Part shown: piece after piece, positions 7,575 through 14,672 of the stretch
Layout of the letters: every line of letters starts with the position of its first letter
Position numbering within the stretch: position 1 is the first letter of the stretch
Assembly: GCA_029777935.1 (NCBI GenBank)
Contig: JAKORH010000216.1
Location: 1-17,245, forward strand
DNA from: Pseudomonadota bacterium
GTDB taxonomy: Bacteria > Pseudomonadota > Gammaproteobacteria > Burkholderiales > Burkholderiaceae
Direction: 5' to 3'
DNA: 17,245 nt
Translations under genes and position numbers: made by a program
The notes under the pieces: model-generated
What the model was told of the DNA's origin: nothing
The model's database searches: none
Seen by the model: only the letters and a program-made list of their open reading frames with translations

Positions 7575-8072
7575 CTACTGGCAGCTCTTGCCGTGGTCGG
7601 GCTTGAAGCCCTTGGCCTTGGCGTCGGCCTCGGACATGTATTCGCCCTGTTTGGTCTTGCCGTACCAGCGATCTCCGGGGCAGTGATAGACCTTTGTCGA
7701 TTCATTGACCCAGACCTTGCCGGCGCCGCCGCCGGGCGCGGCGACCGCTGCGGGTTTCGGCGGCTCGGACTTCGAGGTCGCGGTCGCCGCCGCGCCGGCG
7801 GCCGCCGCAGGCTTGGCTGCGGGCGCGGGAGCCGACTTCGCCGCCGCTTTCGCTTCGGCCTTCATTTCGCCCTTGGCTGCGGGCGCTTCACCCCACCATT
7901 CCTTCACGCCCTTGTGGCCGCGGCAGGCGCCCTTCTTCTCCGCGCCGGAGTAATAGCTGCCGTCCTTGCACAGTCCCGTCGATCCGGCTGGCGCACCAGC
8001 GGGTGCCGCAGCCAGAGAGCTGAAAGTGGCCAACAGCGCAGCCGCGAGGACGGCGACATGAAATCGTTTCAT
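7575..8072 (-). CDS. secreted DUF3761-type protein with C-terminal YHCPG...GKSC segment
   Basis: This 165-residue exported protein has two conserved ends and a low-complexity middle. The signal peptide is about residues 1-22 (MKRFHVAVLAAALLATFSSLAAA). Residues about 30-62 (GLCKDGSYYSG, GACRGHKGVKEWWG) match DUF3761, with two cysteines. Residues about 68-117 are an Ala/Pro/Lys-rich linker. The C-terminal 45 residues (KVWVNESTKVYHCPGDRWYG, then GEYMSEADAKAKGF and HGKSC) form a second conserved unit that I have seen attached to proteobacterial periplasmic proteins. Its Cys and His residues could bind metal or form a disulphide. GGGGGATCAG precedes the ATG. It follows feoB at 81 bases in the same direction. 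Function is unknown. Confidence 0.8.
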   Translation of the reverse strand: MKRFHVAVLAAALLATFSSLAAAPAGAPAGSTGLCKDGSYYSGAEKKGACRGHKGVKEWWGEAPAAKGEMKAEAKAAAKSAPAPAAKPAAAAGAAATATSKSEPPKPAAVAAPGGGAGKVWVNESTKVYHCPGDRWYGKTKQGEYMSEADAKAKGFKPDHGKSCQ

Positions 8073-8153
8073 CTGATCCCCCTGTGTCTTGTTGATCGGG
8101 CCGGCGTATCGCTGCCCGCGCGCATCGTATCAGCCGGCGCGGCGTGATCGAGC

Positions 8154-9962
8154 TCACCCAGCCGCCAGCCGCGCCACCGAATAGAACGCGAAGCTCGCCA
8201 ACCACGCGACCGCCAGCGGCCACGCGATCGCGAGCAGCGTGAACGCGGCACTCCTGGATTCGCGCCAGATGGTCGCCACGCTCGACAGGCACGGCGTGTA
8301 GATCAGCGTGAACAGCATGAAGCTCGCGCCCTGCTGCCATGTGAGCCGGGAGGCCAGCACGCGACCGAGTTCGTCCTGCCCGGCACCGTAGATCACCGCG
8401 AGACCGCCGAGCACGATCTCCTTGGCGACGAAACCGAACATCAGCGCGATCGAAAGGATCGCGTCGATGCCGATCGGCGCGAACACCGGCGCCAGCCACG
8501 CCGCCAGATGCCCCGCCAGCGTGTCGGCGCTGCCCGGCGCAACGTCGAACGGATAGTGCGTCAGCCACCAGATCAGCAGCACGCCGGCGAGGATGAAGGC
8601 GCTCGCGCTCTCGAGGAAGTGGCGCGACGATTGCCAGCCCTGTGCGAAGAGGCTGCGCAGCGTGGGCACGCGGTACGGCGGCAGCTCGAGCACCAGCGGC
8701 TCGTCGCCGGCAAAGTGGCGCCGCCACGCCAGCGCGGTGGCGAACGCGATCGCGAAACTCGCGGTGTAGAGCGCCAGCATCACGAACGGCGCGACTTCGC
8801 GCGTGAAGAACGCGGCCGCCAGGAACACCAGTACCTGCAGCCGCGCCGAGCACAGGGAGAACGGGATGATCAGCATCGACAGCAGCCGCTGGCGGCGGGA
8901 GCGCAGCACGCGCGTGCCCATCAGCGCCGGCACGTTGCAGCCCATGCCCATCAACTGCATCACGAACGCGCGGCCATCGAGCCCCAGCCGCGCCATCCAG
9001 CGGTCCATCAGGAACGCGACCCGCACGAGGTAGCCGCTGTCCTCGATCACCGCCATCGCGATGAAGAACACCAGGATGATCGGCAGGAAGGTCGCCACGG
9101 TGCCGACGCCGTCGATCACGCCTTCGAGCACGAAGCTCCTGAGCGCGGGCGCCGCGTTCGCGAGCGCGGGCTCGACCCAGGCCGACTTGGCCGCGTCGAT
9201 CAGCCACTGCAGGCCGTCCTGCAGCGGCAACCCGACACCGTAGACGATCTCGAACAGCAGCAGCACCAGCGCGAAGAACAGCGGCACGCCCCACACCGGG
9301 TGCAGCAGCACGCGGTCGACCCGATCCGTGAGCCGCGCCGGCAGTGCGTGCGGGATGTCGATCGCCGTCGCCGCGATGCGCGCGGCCTCCTCCTCGAAGC
9401 GGGCGTCCTCGCTGGTCGCCTCGCTCGCGACGGCGGCGCCGGGGGCGGCGGCGACCAGTCGGCGCAGATCTTCCTTGACCGGCGCGATGCCCTGCCCGTG
9501 CTTGGCGTCGACCAGATGGACCGGCGCCTCGAGCGCACGCGCCAGCCGTTCGCAGTCGATGCGAATGCCGAGGCGTCGCGCCTCGTCGGCCATGTTGAGC
9601 GCCACCACCAGCGGCCGCCCGAGTGCACGCAACTGCAGCAGCAACGGCAACTGACGCTCGAGCTGCGCCGCGTTCAGGACAACCAGCAGCGCGGACACCG
9701 CTTCCTGCGTGAGAAAGTGGCGCACAAGCCGCTCGTCCTCGCCCATGCCATGCAGCGAATACATGCCCGGCAGGTCCACCAGCTCGACCATGGATGCGCC
9801 GAGCAGCACGCGCGCGCGCAGGAGGTCGACCGTCATGCCCGGCCAGTTGGCCACGCGCGCCTGCACGCCGCTCAAGCGGTTGAACAGCGTCGACTTGCCG
9901 GTATTCGGCATGCCGACGACGGCGATGCGCGGCCGCGGCTTCGGTGCGGCGATCGCGCTCAC
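8154..9962 (-). CDS. feoB: ferrous iron transporter FeoB (short form)
   Basis: This 602-residue protein imports Fe(II) across the inner membrane. The N-terminal GTPase domain has G1 GMPNTGKS (17-24), G2 threonine in PGMTV (about 44), G3 DLPG (63-66) and G4 NMAD (123-126), followed by a helical guanine-dissociation-inhibitor region. The membrane part has two Gate motifs, GMGCNVPALMGTR and PFSLCSARLQVLVF, with the family's Cys residues; the first has Asn where Escherichia coli has Ser. The protein is about 170 residues shorter than the E. coli one, like other compact beta-proteobacterial FeoBs. The GTG start at 9962 overlaps the feoA stop as GTGA, so the two are translationally coupled. No feoC is seen downstream. 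Expression is probably iron-repressed through the Fur box before feoA. Confidence 0.95.
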   Translation of the reverse strand: MSAIAAPKPRPRIAVVGMPNTGKSTLFNRLSGVQARVANWPGMTVDLLRARVLLGASMVELVDLPGMYSLHGMGEDERLVRHFLTQEAVSALLVVLNAAQLERQLPLLLQLRALGRPLVVALNMADEARRLGIRIDCERLARALEAPVHLVDAKHGQGIAPVKEDLRRLVAAAPGAAVASEATSEDARFEEEAARIAATAIDIPHALPARLTDRVDRVLLHPVWGVPLFFALVLLLFEIVYGVGLPLQDGLQWLIDAAKSAWVEPALANAAPALRSFVLEGVIDGVGTVATFLPIILVFFIAMAVIEDSGYLVRVAFLMDRWMARLGLDGRAFVMQLMGMGCNVPALMGTRVLRSRRQRLLSMLIIPFSLCSARLQVLVFLAAAFFTREVAPFVMLALYTASFAIAFATALAWRRHFAGDEPLVLELPPYRVPTLRSLFAQGWQSSRHFLESASAFILAGVLLIWWLTHYPFDVAPGSADTLAGHLAAWLAPVFAPIGIDAILSIALMFGFVAKEIVLGGLAVIYGAGQDELGRVLASRLTWQQGASFMLFTLIYTPCLSSVATIWRESRSAAFTLLAIAWPLAVAWLASFAFYSVARLAAG

Positions 9963-10195
9963 TGCCTCATCTCGATATCGATCTGGAGCGCCTCGGCCGC
10001 GCGCAGCACCAGATCGGTGTGGTCGACACGCACCTGCATCGGCCCGTTGGTCCCGAAGCGACGCACGACCTGGATCGTTCGCCCGGGCCGGACGCCGAGC
10101 GCGGCGAAGCGCTCGCGCAGCGCGAACTCGCCATTGACCCGCGCGACGATCGCGCGATCGTCGTCGCCCAGCGCAAACAGCGTACGTGCGGCCAT
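9959..10195 (-). CDS. feoA: FeoA, ferrous iron transport accessory protein
   Basis: This 78-residue SH3-like protein is the small cytosolic partner of FeoB. It has the family layout: LRERFAALGVRPGRTIQVVRRF, then GPMQVRVDHTDLVLRAAEALQIDI, matching the G.P..V.V.....LR..EA..I pattern. I chose ATG at 10195; a TTG two codons further upstream (10201) is in frame but would lie against the Fur box. Neither has a strong Shine-Dalgarno. Its TGA overlaps the GTG start of feoB by four bases. The Fur box ends only 8 bases before the ATG, so repression should be direct. The call is firm; the exact start is less so. Confidence 0.92.
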   Translation of the reverse strand: MAARTLFALGDDDRAIVARVNGEFALRERFAALGVRPGRTIQVVRRFGTNGPMQVRVDHTDLVLRAAEALQIDIEMRQ

Positions 10196-10203
10196 CGTCA
10201 AGG

Positions 10204-10222
10204 AATGAAAACTATTCTCATT
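10204..10222. promoter_or_regulatory. Fur box upstream of feoAB
   Basis: The 19-mer AATGAAAACTATTCTCATT contains TGAAAAC-T-ATTCTCA, which matches the 7-1-7 Fur consensus TGATAAT-N-ATTATCA at 11 of 14 positions. It is an AT-rich island in otherwise GC-rich DNA and lies 8 bases upstream of the feoA ATG. Placement before an Fe(II) uptake operon fits classical Fe-Fur repression. The rest of the 294-base gap up to the monoheme cytochrome gene (10223-10489) shows no gene and no other site I can support. Confidence 0.82.
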
Positions 10223-10489
10223 TGAGAGAGTAGCGAACCTTGCGCCGCTGCCGCTCTGCGCTGGATCAAATCAGGCGCTCGTTGCTGCCCGGCCGGCGCG
10301 GCGCCCTGTGTAACGACAACAGTGACAGAGCGGCGTGACGGCAACGCTGTGATCGCGGCGCTTGACGCCCGGCAACGCGACGCTCTCCATCCCGCGTAGA
10401 AGCCCAACGCAGGAAACGCATCCGTCGGCAATCGCCCGCGTCGCCGGTTGCGCCGGATTCGCCATGTTCAATCGGAAAGGAGCAAGGCC

Positions 10490-10780
10490 ATGAAGATGTC
10501 GCTCGTCGCAGCCGCGGTAATCCTCGGTCTGTCCATCGGTGGTGTCGCGCGCGCAGAAGATGCGGCGAAGCTCGCGACTGCGTCCGGCTGCATGAAATGC
10601 CACGATGTCGACAAGAAGAAGAAGGGGCCATCGTTCAAATCGATGGCCGCGGAGTTCAAGGGCAAGAAGGACGCCGACAAGGCCATCCTCGCCAAAGTGA
10701 AGACCGACGCGGATCATCCGAAGGCGGAAGCGTCGGATACGGACCTTGCCGCGATCAGCAAGTGGATCCTGGCGATGTGA
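10490..10780 (+). CDS. small periplasmic monoheme cytochrome c
   Basis: This 96-residue precursor has a signal peptide (1-22, ending GVARA) and a mature class I-like cytochrome of about 74 residues. The single heme site is CMKCH (34-38), preceded by LATASG and followed by DVDKKKKGPSFKSMA, typical of c551/c552-type electron carriers. The C-terminal helix ASDTDLAAISKWIL aligns with the usual SD.....L..W.L end. The expected Met-Pro ligand position is occupied by His76-Pro77, so bis-His ligation is possible. Other methionines after the heme are Met52 (too close) and Met96 (last residue). The ribosome binding site GGAAAGGAGC is strong. A terminator follows, so it is a single-gene unit; it may shuttle electrons with the multiheme module downstream. 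Confidence 0.9.
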   Translation: MKMSLVAAAVILGLSIGGVARAEDAAKLATASGCMKCHDVDKKKKGPSFKSMAAEFKGKKDADKAILAKVKTDADHPKAEASDTDLAAISKWILAM

Positions 10781-10802
10781 ACGCGCGGATCGCCGCCGCG
10801 AA

Positions 10803-10827
10803 GGGCCGGCACACGCCGGCCCTTTTT
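10803..10827 (+). terminator. Rho-independent terminator of the monoheme cytochrome gene
   Basis: An 8-bp perfect stem GGGCCGGC/GCCGGCCC with an ACAC loop is followed directly by TTTTT, 22 bases after the cytochrome stop. It separates that gene from the three-gene multiheme module. The following gap to 10994 contains a TTGACA hexamer (10877-10882) but no convincing -10 box at normal spacing. Confidence 0.92.
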
Positions 10828-10994
10828 GCGTCTCGCGCAACGGGCGCGAGGGCGGCCGTTGCCGGCTTCGCCAGCGTTGACACGCATCAACGCCGCTCGG
10901 ACCTCGCATGCAACACTGCCGTCGTGCCGGCGGAGCGGATCACGCCTCCATCTCTGCCCGCCCACCACACAGGTCAATCGGCAAGGTGGGAGTC

Positions 10995-12248
10995 ATGAGT
11001 TCCCCAACATCGAAGCGGCTGCTCTGTGTCCTCGGAGCGGCTCTCCTCTGGATTGCCAACGCCGCGGCCGCGCAGCCGGCCACCAAGGACGCCGAAGCGG
11101 CGTCCAACGAACCCTGCCTGAAGTGCCACGGCGACAAGAGCGCCAAAGCGCAGGATTCCGGCCGGCTGATCGGCATCGACCCGGGCGTGATGGCCGCGTC
11201 GATTCACGGCAAGCGCAAGGTCAATTGCGTCGACTGCCACACCGACGTTGCGGCCGATGCCAAGGAGCATCCGCCGATGCTGAAGCCGGCCTCGTGCGTC
11301 GCGTGCCACGAAGACGAGGTGAAGGAATATCAGGGCACGATCCACGGCATGGCGAAGGCGAAGGGCAACGGCGTGGCCGCCAGTTGCGCCGACTGCCACG
11401 GCACGCACGACATCCTGCGGTCGAAGGACGCCGCGTCGCGCACGAACTTCGCGAACATCGAAGCGACCTGCGGCACCTGCCACGGCAACGACGCAGTGAT
11501 CGAGAAGGGCCACATCCCTGGCGGCAACATCCGCAACCAGTATCACGACAGCGTCCACGGCCAGAAGACCAACGCCCAGGGCAAGTCGTCGCAGGCGCCG
11601 ACCTGCACCTCCTGCCACGGCGCGCACAACATCCTCACGAAGAAGGACCCGCGCAGCAAGGTCTCCAAGCAGCAGATCCTCGACACCTGCGCGAGCTGCC
11701 ACCAGCGGCAGCGCGCAGTCTTCGCCACCAGCCTGCACGGGAAGCTGCGACAGAAGGGCCGGTTCTCCGCGCCCTCGTGCGTCGATTGCCATACGCCGCA
11801 CCGTATCCAGATGCACAACGCGACGGCGTTCCAGGTCGCGGTGATCAACGAGTGCGGCCATTGCCACACCGAGCAGATCGCGACCTATCGCGACACGTTC
11901 CACGGCCAGGTGACCCAGCTCGGATACACGCGCGTGGCCACCTGCGCGAGCTGCCACGGTTCGCACCAGATCCTGCCGGCATCGAACGTGGAATCGATGG
12001 TGTCGCCCGAGAACCGGCTGAAGACCTGCCAGCAATGCCACAAGGACGCGAACGCGAACTTCGCGATGTATTCGCCGCACGGCAACGCGCACGATCGCGA
12101 TCAGTACCCGCTGCTCTTCTTCACGAAGAAGGCGATGGACTGGCTGCTGATCGGCGTGTTCGCCTTCTTCGGCATCCACACCCTGCTGTGGTTCGTGCGC
12201 TCGCTGCGCGAATTGCGCAGCCGGCGCGCCGAGCGCCCGAGCAATTGA
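10995..12248 (+). CDS. membrane-anchored undecaheme cytochrome c
   Basis: This 417-residue exported protein has 11 CXXCH heme sites, with first cysteines at residues 41, 78, 101, 131, 159, 204, 232, 262, 287, 317 and 345. A signal peptide covers about 1-26. The repeated unit is an upstream S.HG (for example SIHGK, TIHGM, SVHGQ, SLHGK, TFHGQ) followed by CxxCH and often a histidine two residues later, typical of cytochrome c3-like, bis-His multiheme proteins. A single membrane helix (381-403) with a basic C-terminus anchors it with the hemes in the periplasm. The ATG at 10995 follows GGTGGGAG; longer reading upstream lacks a signal sequence. It is 14 bases from the cytochrome b gene. Likely role: heme wire taking electrons from, or giving them to, the b subunit. 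No named orthologue is recognised. Confidence 0.93.
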   Translation: MSSPTSKRLLCVLGAALLWIANAAAAQPATKDAEAASNEPCLKCHGDKSAKAQDSGRLIGIDPGVMAASIHGKRKVNCVDCHTDVAADAKEHPPMLKPASCVACHEDEVKEYQGTIHGMAKAKGNGVAASCADCHGTHDILRSKDAASRTNFANIEATCGTCHGNDAVIEKGHIPGGNIRNQYHDSVHGQKTNAQGKSSQAPTCTSCHGAHNILTKKDPRSKVSKQQILDTCASCHQRQRAVFATSLHGKLRQKGRFSAPSCVDCHTPHRIQMHNATAFQVAVINECGHCHTEQIATYRDTFHGQVTQLGYTRVATCASCHGSHQILPASNVESMVSPENRLKTCQQCHKDANANFAMYSPHGNAHDRDQYPLLFFTKKAMDWLLIGVFAFFGIHTLLWFVRSLRELRSRRAERPSN

Positions 12249-12262
12249 CGGAGGAAGAAATC

Positions 12263-13144
12263 ATGCCCAGCACGATCAGCGCCGCACCGGCGGTCCGCGC
12301 CGCGGCGGTTCAGCCGCAGCAGGGCGCGGCGCAGCGCTACTACCTCCGCTTCGAACCCACCGAGCGTGTGATGCACGTGGTGCTGATGCTGACCTTCATC
12401 GGTTGCGCGTTGACCGGAGTTCCGCTGCTGTTCGCCGACGAGCCCTGGGCGCGTGCCTTCGTCCGCGTTCTCGGCGGATTCCGGGCGGCCGGGATGATCC
12501 ATCGGGTCTGCGCAGCGCTGATGATCGTCGTCTTCGTCGGTCACGTCGCGCGGGTGCTGTATCGCGGCCTGCGCAGCGGCAACCTGCTCGGACTGGTCTG
12601 GGGGCCCAACTCGCTGGTGCCGCAGCCTCAGGACGCAATCGACATCTACCGCCAGTTCAAGTGGTTCTTCGGCAAGGGCCCGCGGCCGCAGTTCGATCGC
12701 TTCACTTACTGGGAGAAGTTCGACTACTGGGCCGTGTTCTGGGGCATGGCGATCATCGGCGGATCCGGACTGATGCTGTGGTTTCCGACCGTCTTCGCGC
12801 TCGTGCTGCCGGGCTGGGTATTCAACATCGCCACCATCGTGCATGGCGAGGAGGCCCTGCTCGCGGTCGGATTCATCTTCACGATCCACTTCTTCAACGG
12901 CCATCTGCGCCCGGAGAAGTTCCCGATGGATCTGGTGATCTTCACCGGACGCATCCCGGAGCATGAGCTGAAGGGTGAGCGCGCCAGCGAGTACGCGCGA
13001 CTCGCCGGCGCGGGCCGGTTGGCTGCCGTCGAGACCACCCCTCCTTCGCGGCAGGCGGTGCTGTTCGGACGCATCGTCGGCGGCACGGCCGTGACTCTCG
13101 GGGTTCTGACCATCGTCATGATCTTCTACAGCGTACTGCGGTAG
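12263..13144 (+). CDS. di-heme cytochrome b, HydC/FdnI-like quinone module
   Basis: This 293-residue inner-membrane protein has five hydrophobic segments (about 36-54, 79-100, 155-175, 190-212, 268-290). Candidate heme b ligands lie in the helices: His38 in ERVMH, His80 and His94 in IHR...GH, His194 in IVHGEE, and His209 and His214 in HFFNGHLRPEKFPMD. The last segment is characteristic of the cytochrome b fused to multiheme domains in CbcL-type proteins, and resembles the gamma subunits of formate dehydrogenase and Ni-Fe hydrogenase. It probably exchanges electrons with quinone and passes them to the 11-heme protein. GGAGGAAGAAATC precedes the ATG at 12263, an excellent ribosome binding site. 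The much longer open frame upstream is a shadow of the preceding gene. Confidence 0.92.
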   Translation: MPSTISAAPAVRAAAVQPQQGAAQRYYLRFEPTERVMHVVLMLTFIGCALTGVPLLFADEPWARAFVRVLGGFRAAGMIHRVCAALMIVVFVGHVARVLYRGLRSGNLLGLVWGPNSLVPQPQDAIDIYRQFKWFFGKGPRPQFDRFTYWEKFDYWAVFWGMAIIGGSGLMLWFPTVFALVLPGWVFNIATIVHGEEALLAVGFIFTIHFFNGHLRPEKFPMDLVIFTGRIPEHELKGERASEYARLAGAGRLAAVETTPPSRQAVLFGRIVGGTAVTLGVLTIVMIFYSVLR

Positions 13145-13172
13145 AAGTCGCCGGCGACCAATCAGGCAACTG

Positions 13173-13188
13173 GCCCGCGAGCGCGGGC
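13173..13188 (+). other. small hairpin between cytochrome b and octaheme genes
   Basis: A 6-bp perfect stem GCCCGC/GCGGGC with a 4-base loop lies in the 75-base gap after the cytochrome b gene. No T-run follows, so it is not an intrinsic terminator; it could tune mRNA stability between the genes, or mean nothing. Confidence 0.35.
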
Positions 13189-13219
13189 AGCAAATCGCAA
13201 TTCGAGGGGAGAGACCCAG

Positions 13220-14572
13220 ATGGACCATAACGTGCGCCGCTGGACGACTCGCGGCATCGCCACGATCCTGACCGTCGGCGTCATCGCGCTGGTGGCGCTC
13301 GGAGCGGGCGGTATCGTGGCGTGGGAGTATTCGAACAGCGACCAGTTCTGCGCCACGACCTGCCACGCGGTGCACCCCGAGGAGATCCGGGCCCACGGGA
13401 CTTCCGCGCACGCCAACGTCAAGTGCGTCGAGTGCCATCTGGGCCGGATCTCGACGCTGCACCAGATCGCGCTGAAGCCGACCCACGCCAAGGAACTGTG
13501 GGGCATGCTGGCCGGCTACGAGCGGCCGATGACCTCCTCGACCCTGCGCCCGTCGCGCGACCATTGCGAGAGCTGCCACTGGCCGTCCGCCGTGCATCGC
13601 GACAGCATCGCGGTCAAGAAGCATTACGCGGCCGACGCCAACAGCACCGAAACCCAGACCCGGCTGGTCCTGCACACCGCGATGTCCGAGGTGCGGGAGA
13701 AGAAGACGCGCGGCATCCACTGGCACATCGTCAACGACGTGGAGTTCATCGCGACCGATCCGCAGCGACGGACGATTCCATGGGTGATGGTGAAGGGCCC
13801 CGATGGCAAGTCGGTCACGTATGTCGATGCCAAGTCGCCGTTGTCGCCCGAGGAGATGAAGAAGTACCAGTCGCGGCGGATGGAGTGCTTCGACTGCCAC
13901 AACCAGGTCGGGCACCCGCTGAAGAACCCGGCAACGCGCGTCGACGAGGCGATTGCGCTCGGCCGCATCGACCGCGGCCTGCCGTCGGCCAAGGCGCGCG
14001 CGCTGGCGTTGATCGAGGCGTCATCGAAGCTGTCGGGCACCCCGGAGCGACTGGCACCGCAGATCGACAAGCTGATCGCCGACTCGACGCCAAAGGACGT
14101 GCCGGCGGACCTGCAGGACAAGGAGCAGAAGTTCGGCGCGGAAATGAAGAAGATCCTGCTGGACAGTTCCTTCTCGCGCTCCGACCTGAACTGGCAGTCG
14201 TTCCCGAATCACACCGGCCATGCCGACTTCCCCGGCTGCTTCCGCTGCCACGACGGAAAGCACCTGAACGACAAGGGCGAGGCGATCCGGCTGCAGTGCA
14301 CGCTGTGCCACGACCTGCCGCAGGTGAAGATCGAGGGCGGCAAGAGCTCGGTCGCCGCGACCACTGAGCCTGGCCTGAAGGCGCCGCGCGATCACGACGC
14401 ACCGAACTTCATGCGCGCGCACCGCACGGCCGATGAAGCCGAGTGCCAGGAGTGCCACGGCAAGAAGCTCGAGTACGGCGACGAGGGCGGCAACTTCTGC
14501 GCCAACCCGGCCTGCCACGGACGCAAGTACCCGGGCGTGAGCCTGCGCAAGCAGGCCCAGAAGAGCAGCTGA
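13220..14572 (+). CDS. octaheme NapC/NrfH-like membrane-anchored cytochrome c
   Basis: This 450-residue protein has an uncleaved N-terminal anchor (about 12-36) and eight heme-binding motifs in the periplasm. The first is CX3CH, CATTCH at 44-49, followed by AVHPEE. CVECH (69), CESCH (116), CFDCH (223), CFRCH (340), CTLCH (360) and CQECH (409) are canonical. The last is CX4CH, CANPACH at 427-433. The first 130 residues follow the NapC/NrfH layout (anchor, first heme, SAHANVKCVECHLG, then CESCHWP), and the rest is an added multiheme domain with a long heme-free insert (about 130-220). NapC/NrfH proteins oxidise quinol and pass electrons to periplasmic partners, so this is likely a second quinone contact of the module. 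GAGGGGAGAG precedes the ATG. Confidence 0.9.
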   Translation: MDHNVRRWTTRGIATILTVGVIALVALGAGGIVAWEYSNSDQFCATTCHAVHPEEIRAHGTSAHANVKCVECHLGRISTLHQIALKPTHAKELWGMLAGYERPMTSSTLRPSRDHCESCHWPSAVHRDSIAVKKHYAADANSTETQTRLVLHTAMSEVREKKTRGIHWHIVNDVEFIATDPQRRTIPWVMVKGPDGKSVTYVDAKSPLSPEEMKKYQSRRMECFDCHNQVGHPLKNPATRVDEAIALGRIDRGLPSAKARALALIEASSKLSGTPERLAPQIDKLIADSTPKDVPADLQDKEQKFGAEMKKILLDSSFSRSDLNWQSFPNHTGHADFPGCFRCHDGKHLNDKGEAIRLQCTLCHDLPQVKIEGGKSSVAATTEPGLKAPRDHDAPNFMRAHRTADEAECQECHGKKLEYGDEGGNFCANPACHGRKYPGVSLRKQAQKSS

Positions 14573-14599
14573 TCAGGACATCGTGCCGCGCGCGTCGCT

Positions 14600-14629
14600 C
14601 AAGCAAAGGTGGCTTCGCCACTTTGCTTG
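14600..14629. terminator. hairpin 1 between convergent genes
   Basis: CAAGCAAAGGTGGC, loop TTC, GCCACTTTGCTTG forms a 13-bp stem with one bulged G. It begins 28 bases after the octaheme stop. There is no T-run, but the stem works on either strand, so a two-way termination or mRNA-end function for the convergent genes is plausible. Confidence 0.5.
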
Positions 14630-14644
14630 ACCCCCAAGGCAGGC

Positions 14645-14664
14645 GGGCCGGGCAAGCCCGGCCC
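14645..14664. terminator. hairpin 2 between convergent genes
   Basis: A perfect 9-bp stem GGGCCGGGC/GCCCGGCCC with an AA loop lies 8 bases from the lipoprotein stop. It is flanked by CCCCC and GGGG, which extend the symmetry. No T-run is present. Together with hairpin 1 it fills most of the 100-base intergenic gap. Confidence 0.5.
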
Positions 14665-14672
14665 TGGGGCCC

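Noticed and set aside
10196..10201. TTG start for feoA
   Set aside because: It adds only two residues, has no Shine-Dalgarno, and would sit against the Fur box; ATG at 10195 is preferred, though not proven.
8508..10208. Plus-strand open frame of over 560 codons opposite feoB
   Set aside because: Antisense to well-supported feoB and feoA, low-complexity Arg/Gln/His composition, no recognisable domain or ribosome binding site.
10877..10905. Sigma-70 promoter for the multiheme module starting with TTGACA
   Set aside because: The -35 hexamer is perfect, but no acceptable -10 hexamer lies at 16-18 bases; not strong enough to annotate.
10826..12262. N-terminal extension of the cytochrome b frame
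   Set aside because: It overlaps the 11-heme gene in another frame and is low-complexity; the ATG at 12263 has an excellent ribosome binding site and gives a normal protein.
12101..13915. Minus-strand open frame of about 600 codons opposite the cytochrome b and octaheme genes
   Set aside because: Antisense to two genes with clear heme and membrane motifs; composition typical of a shadow frame.
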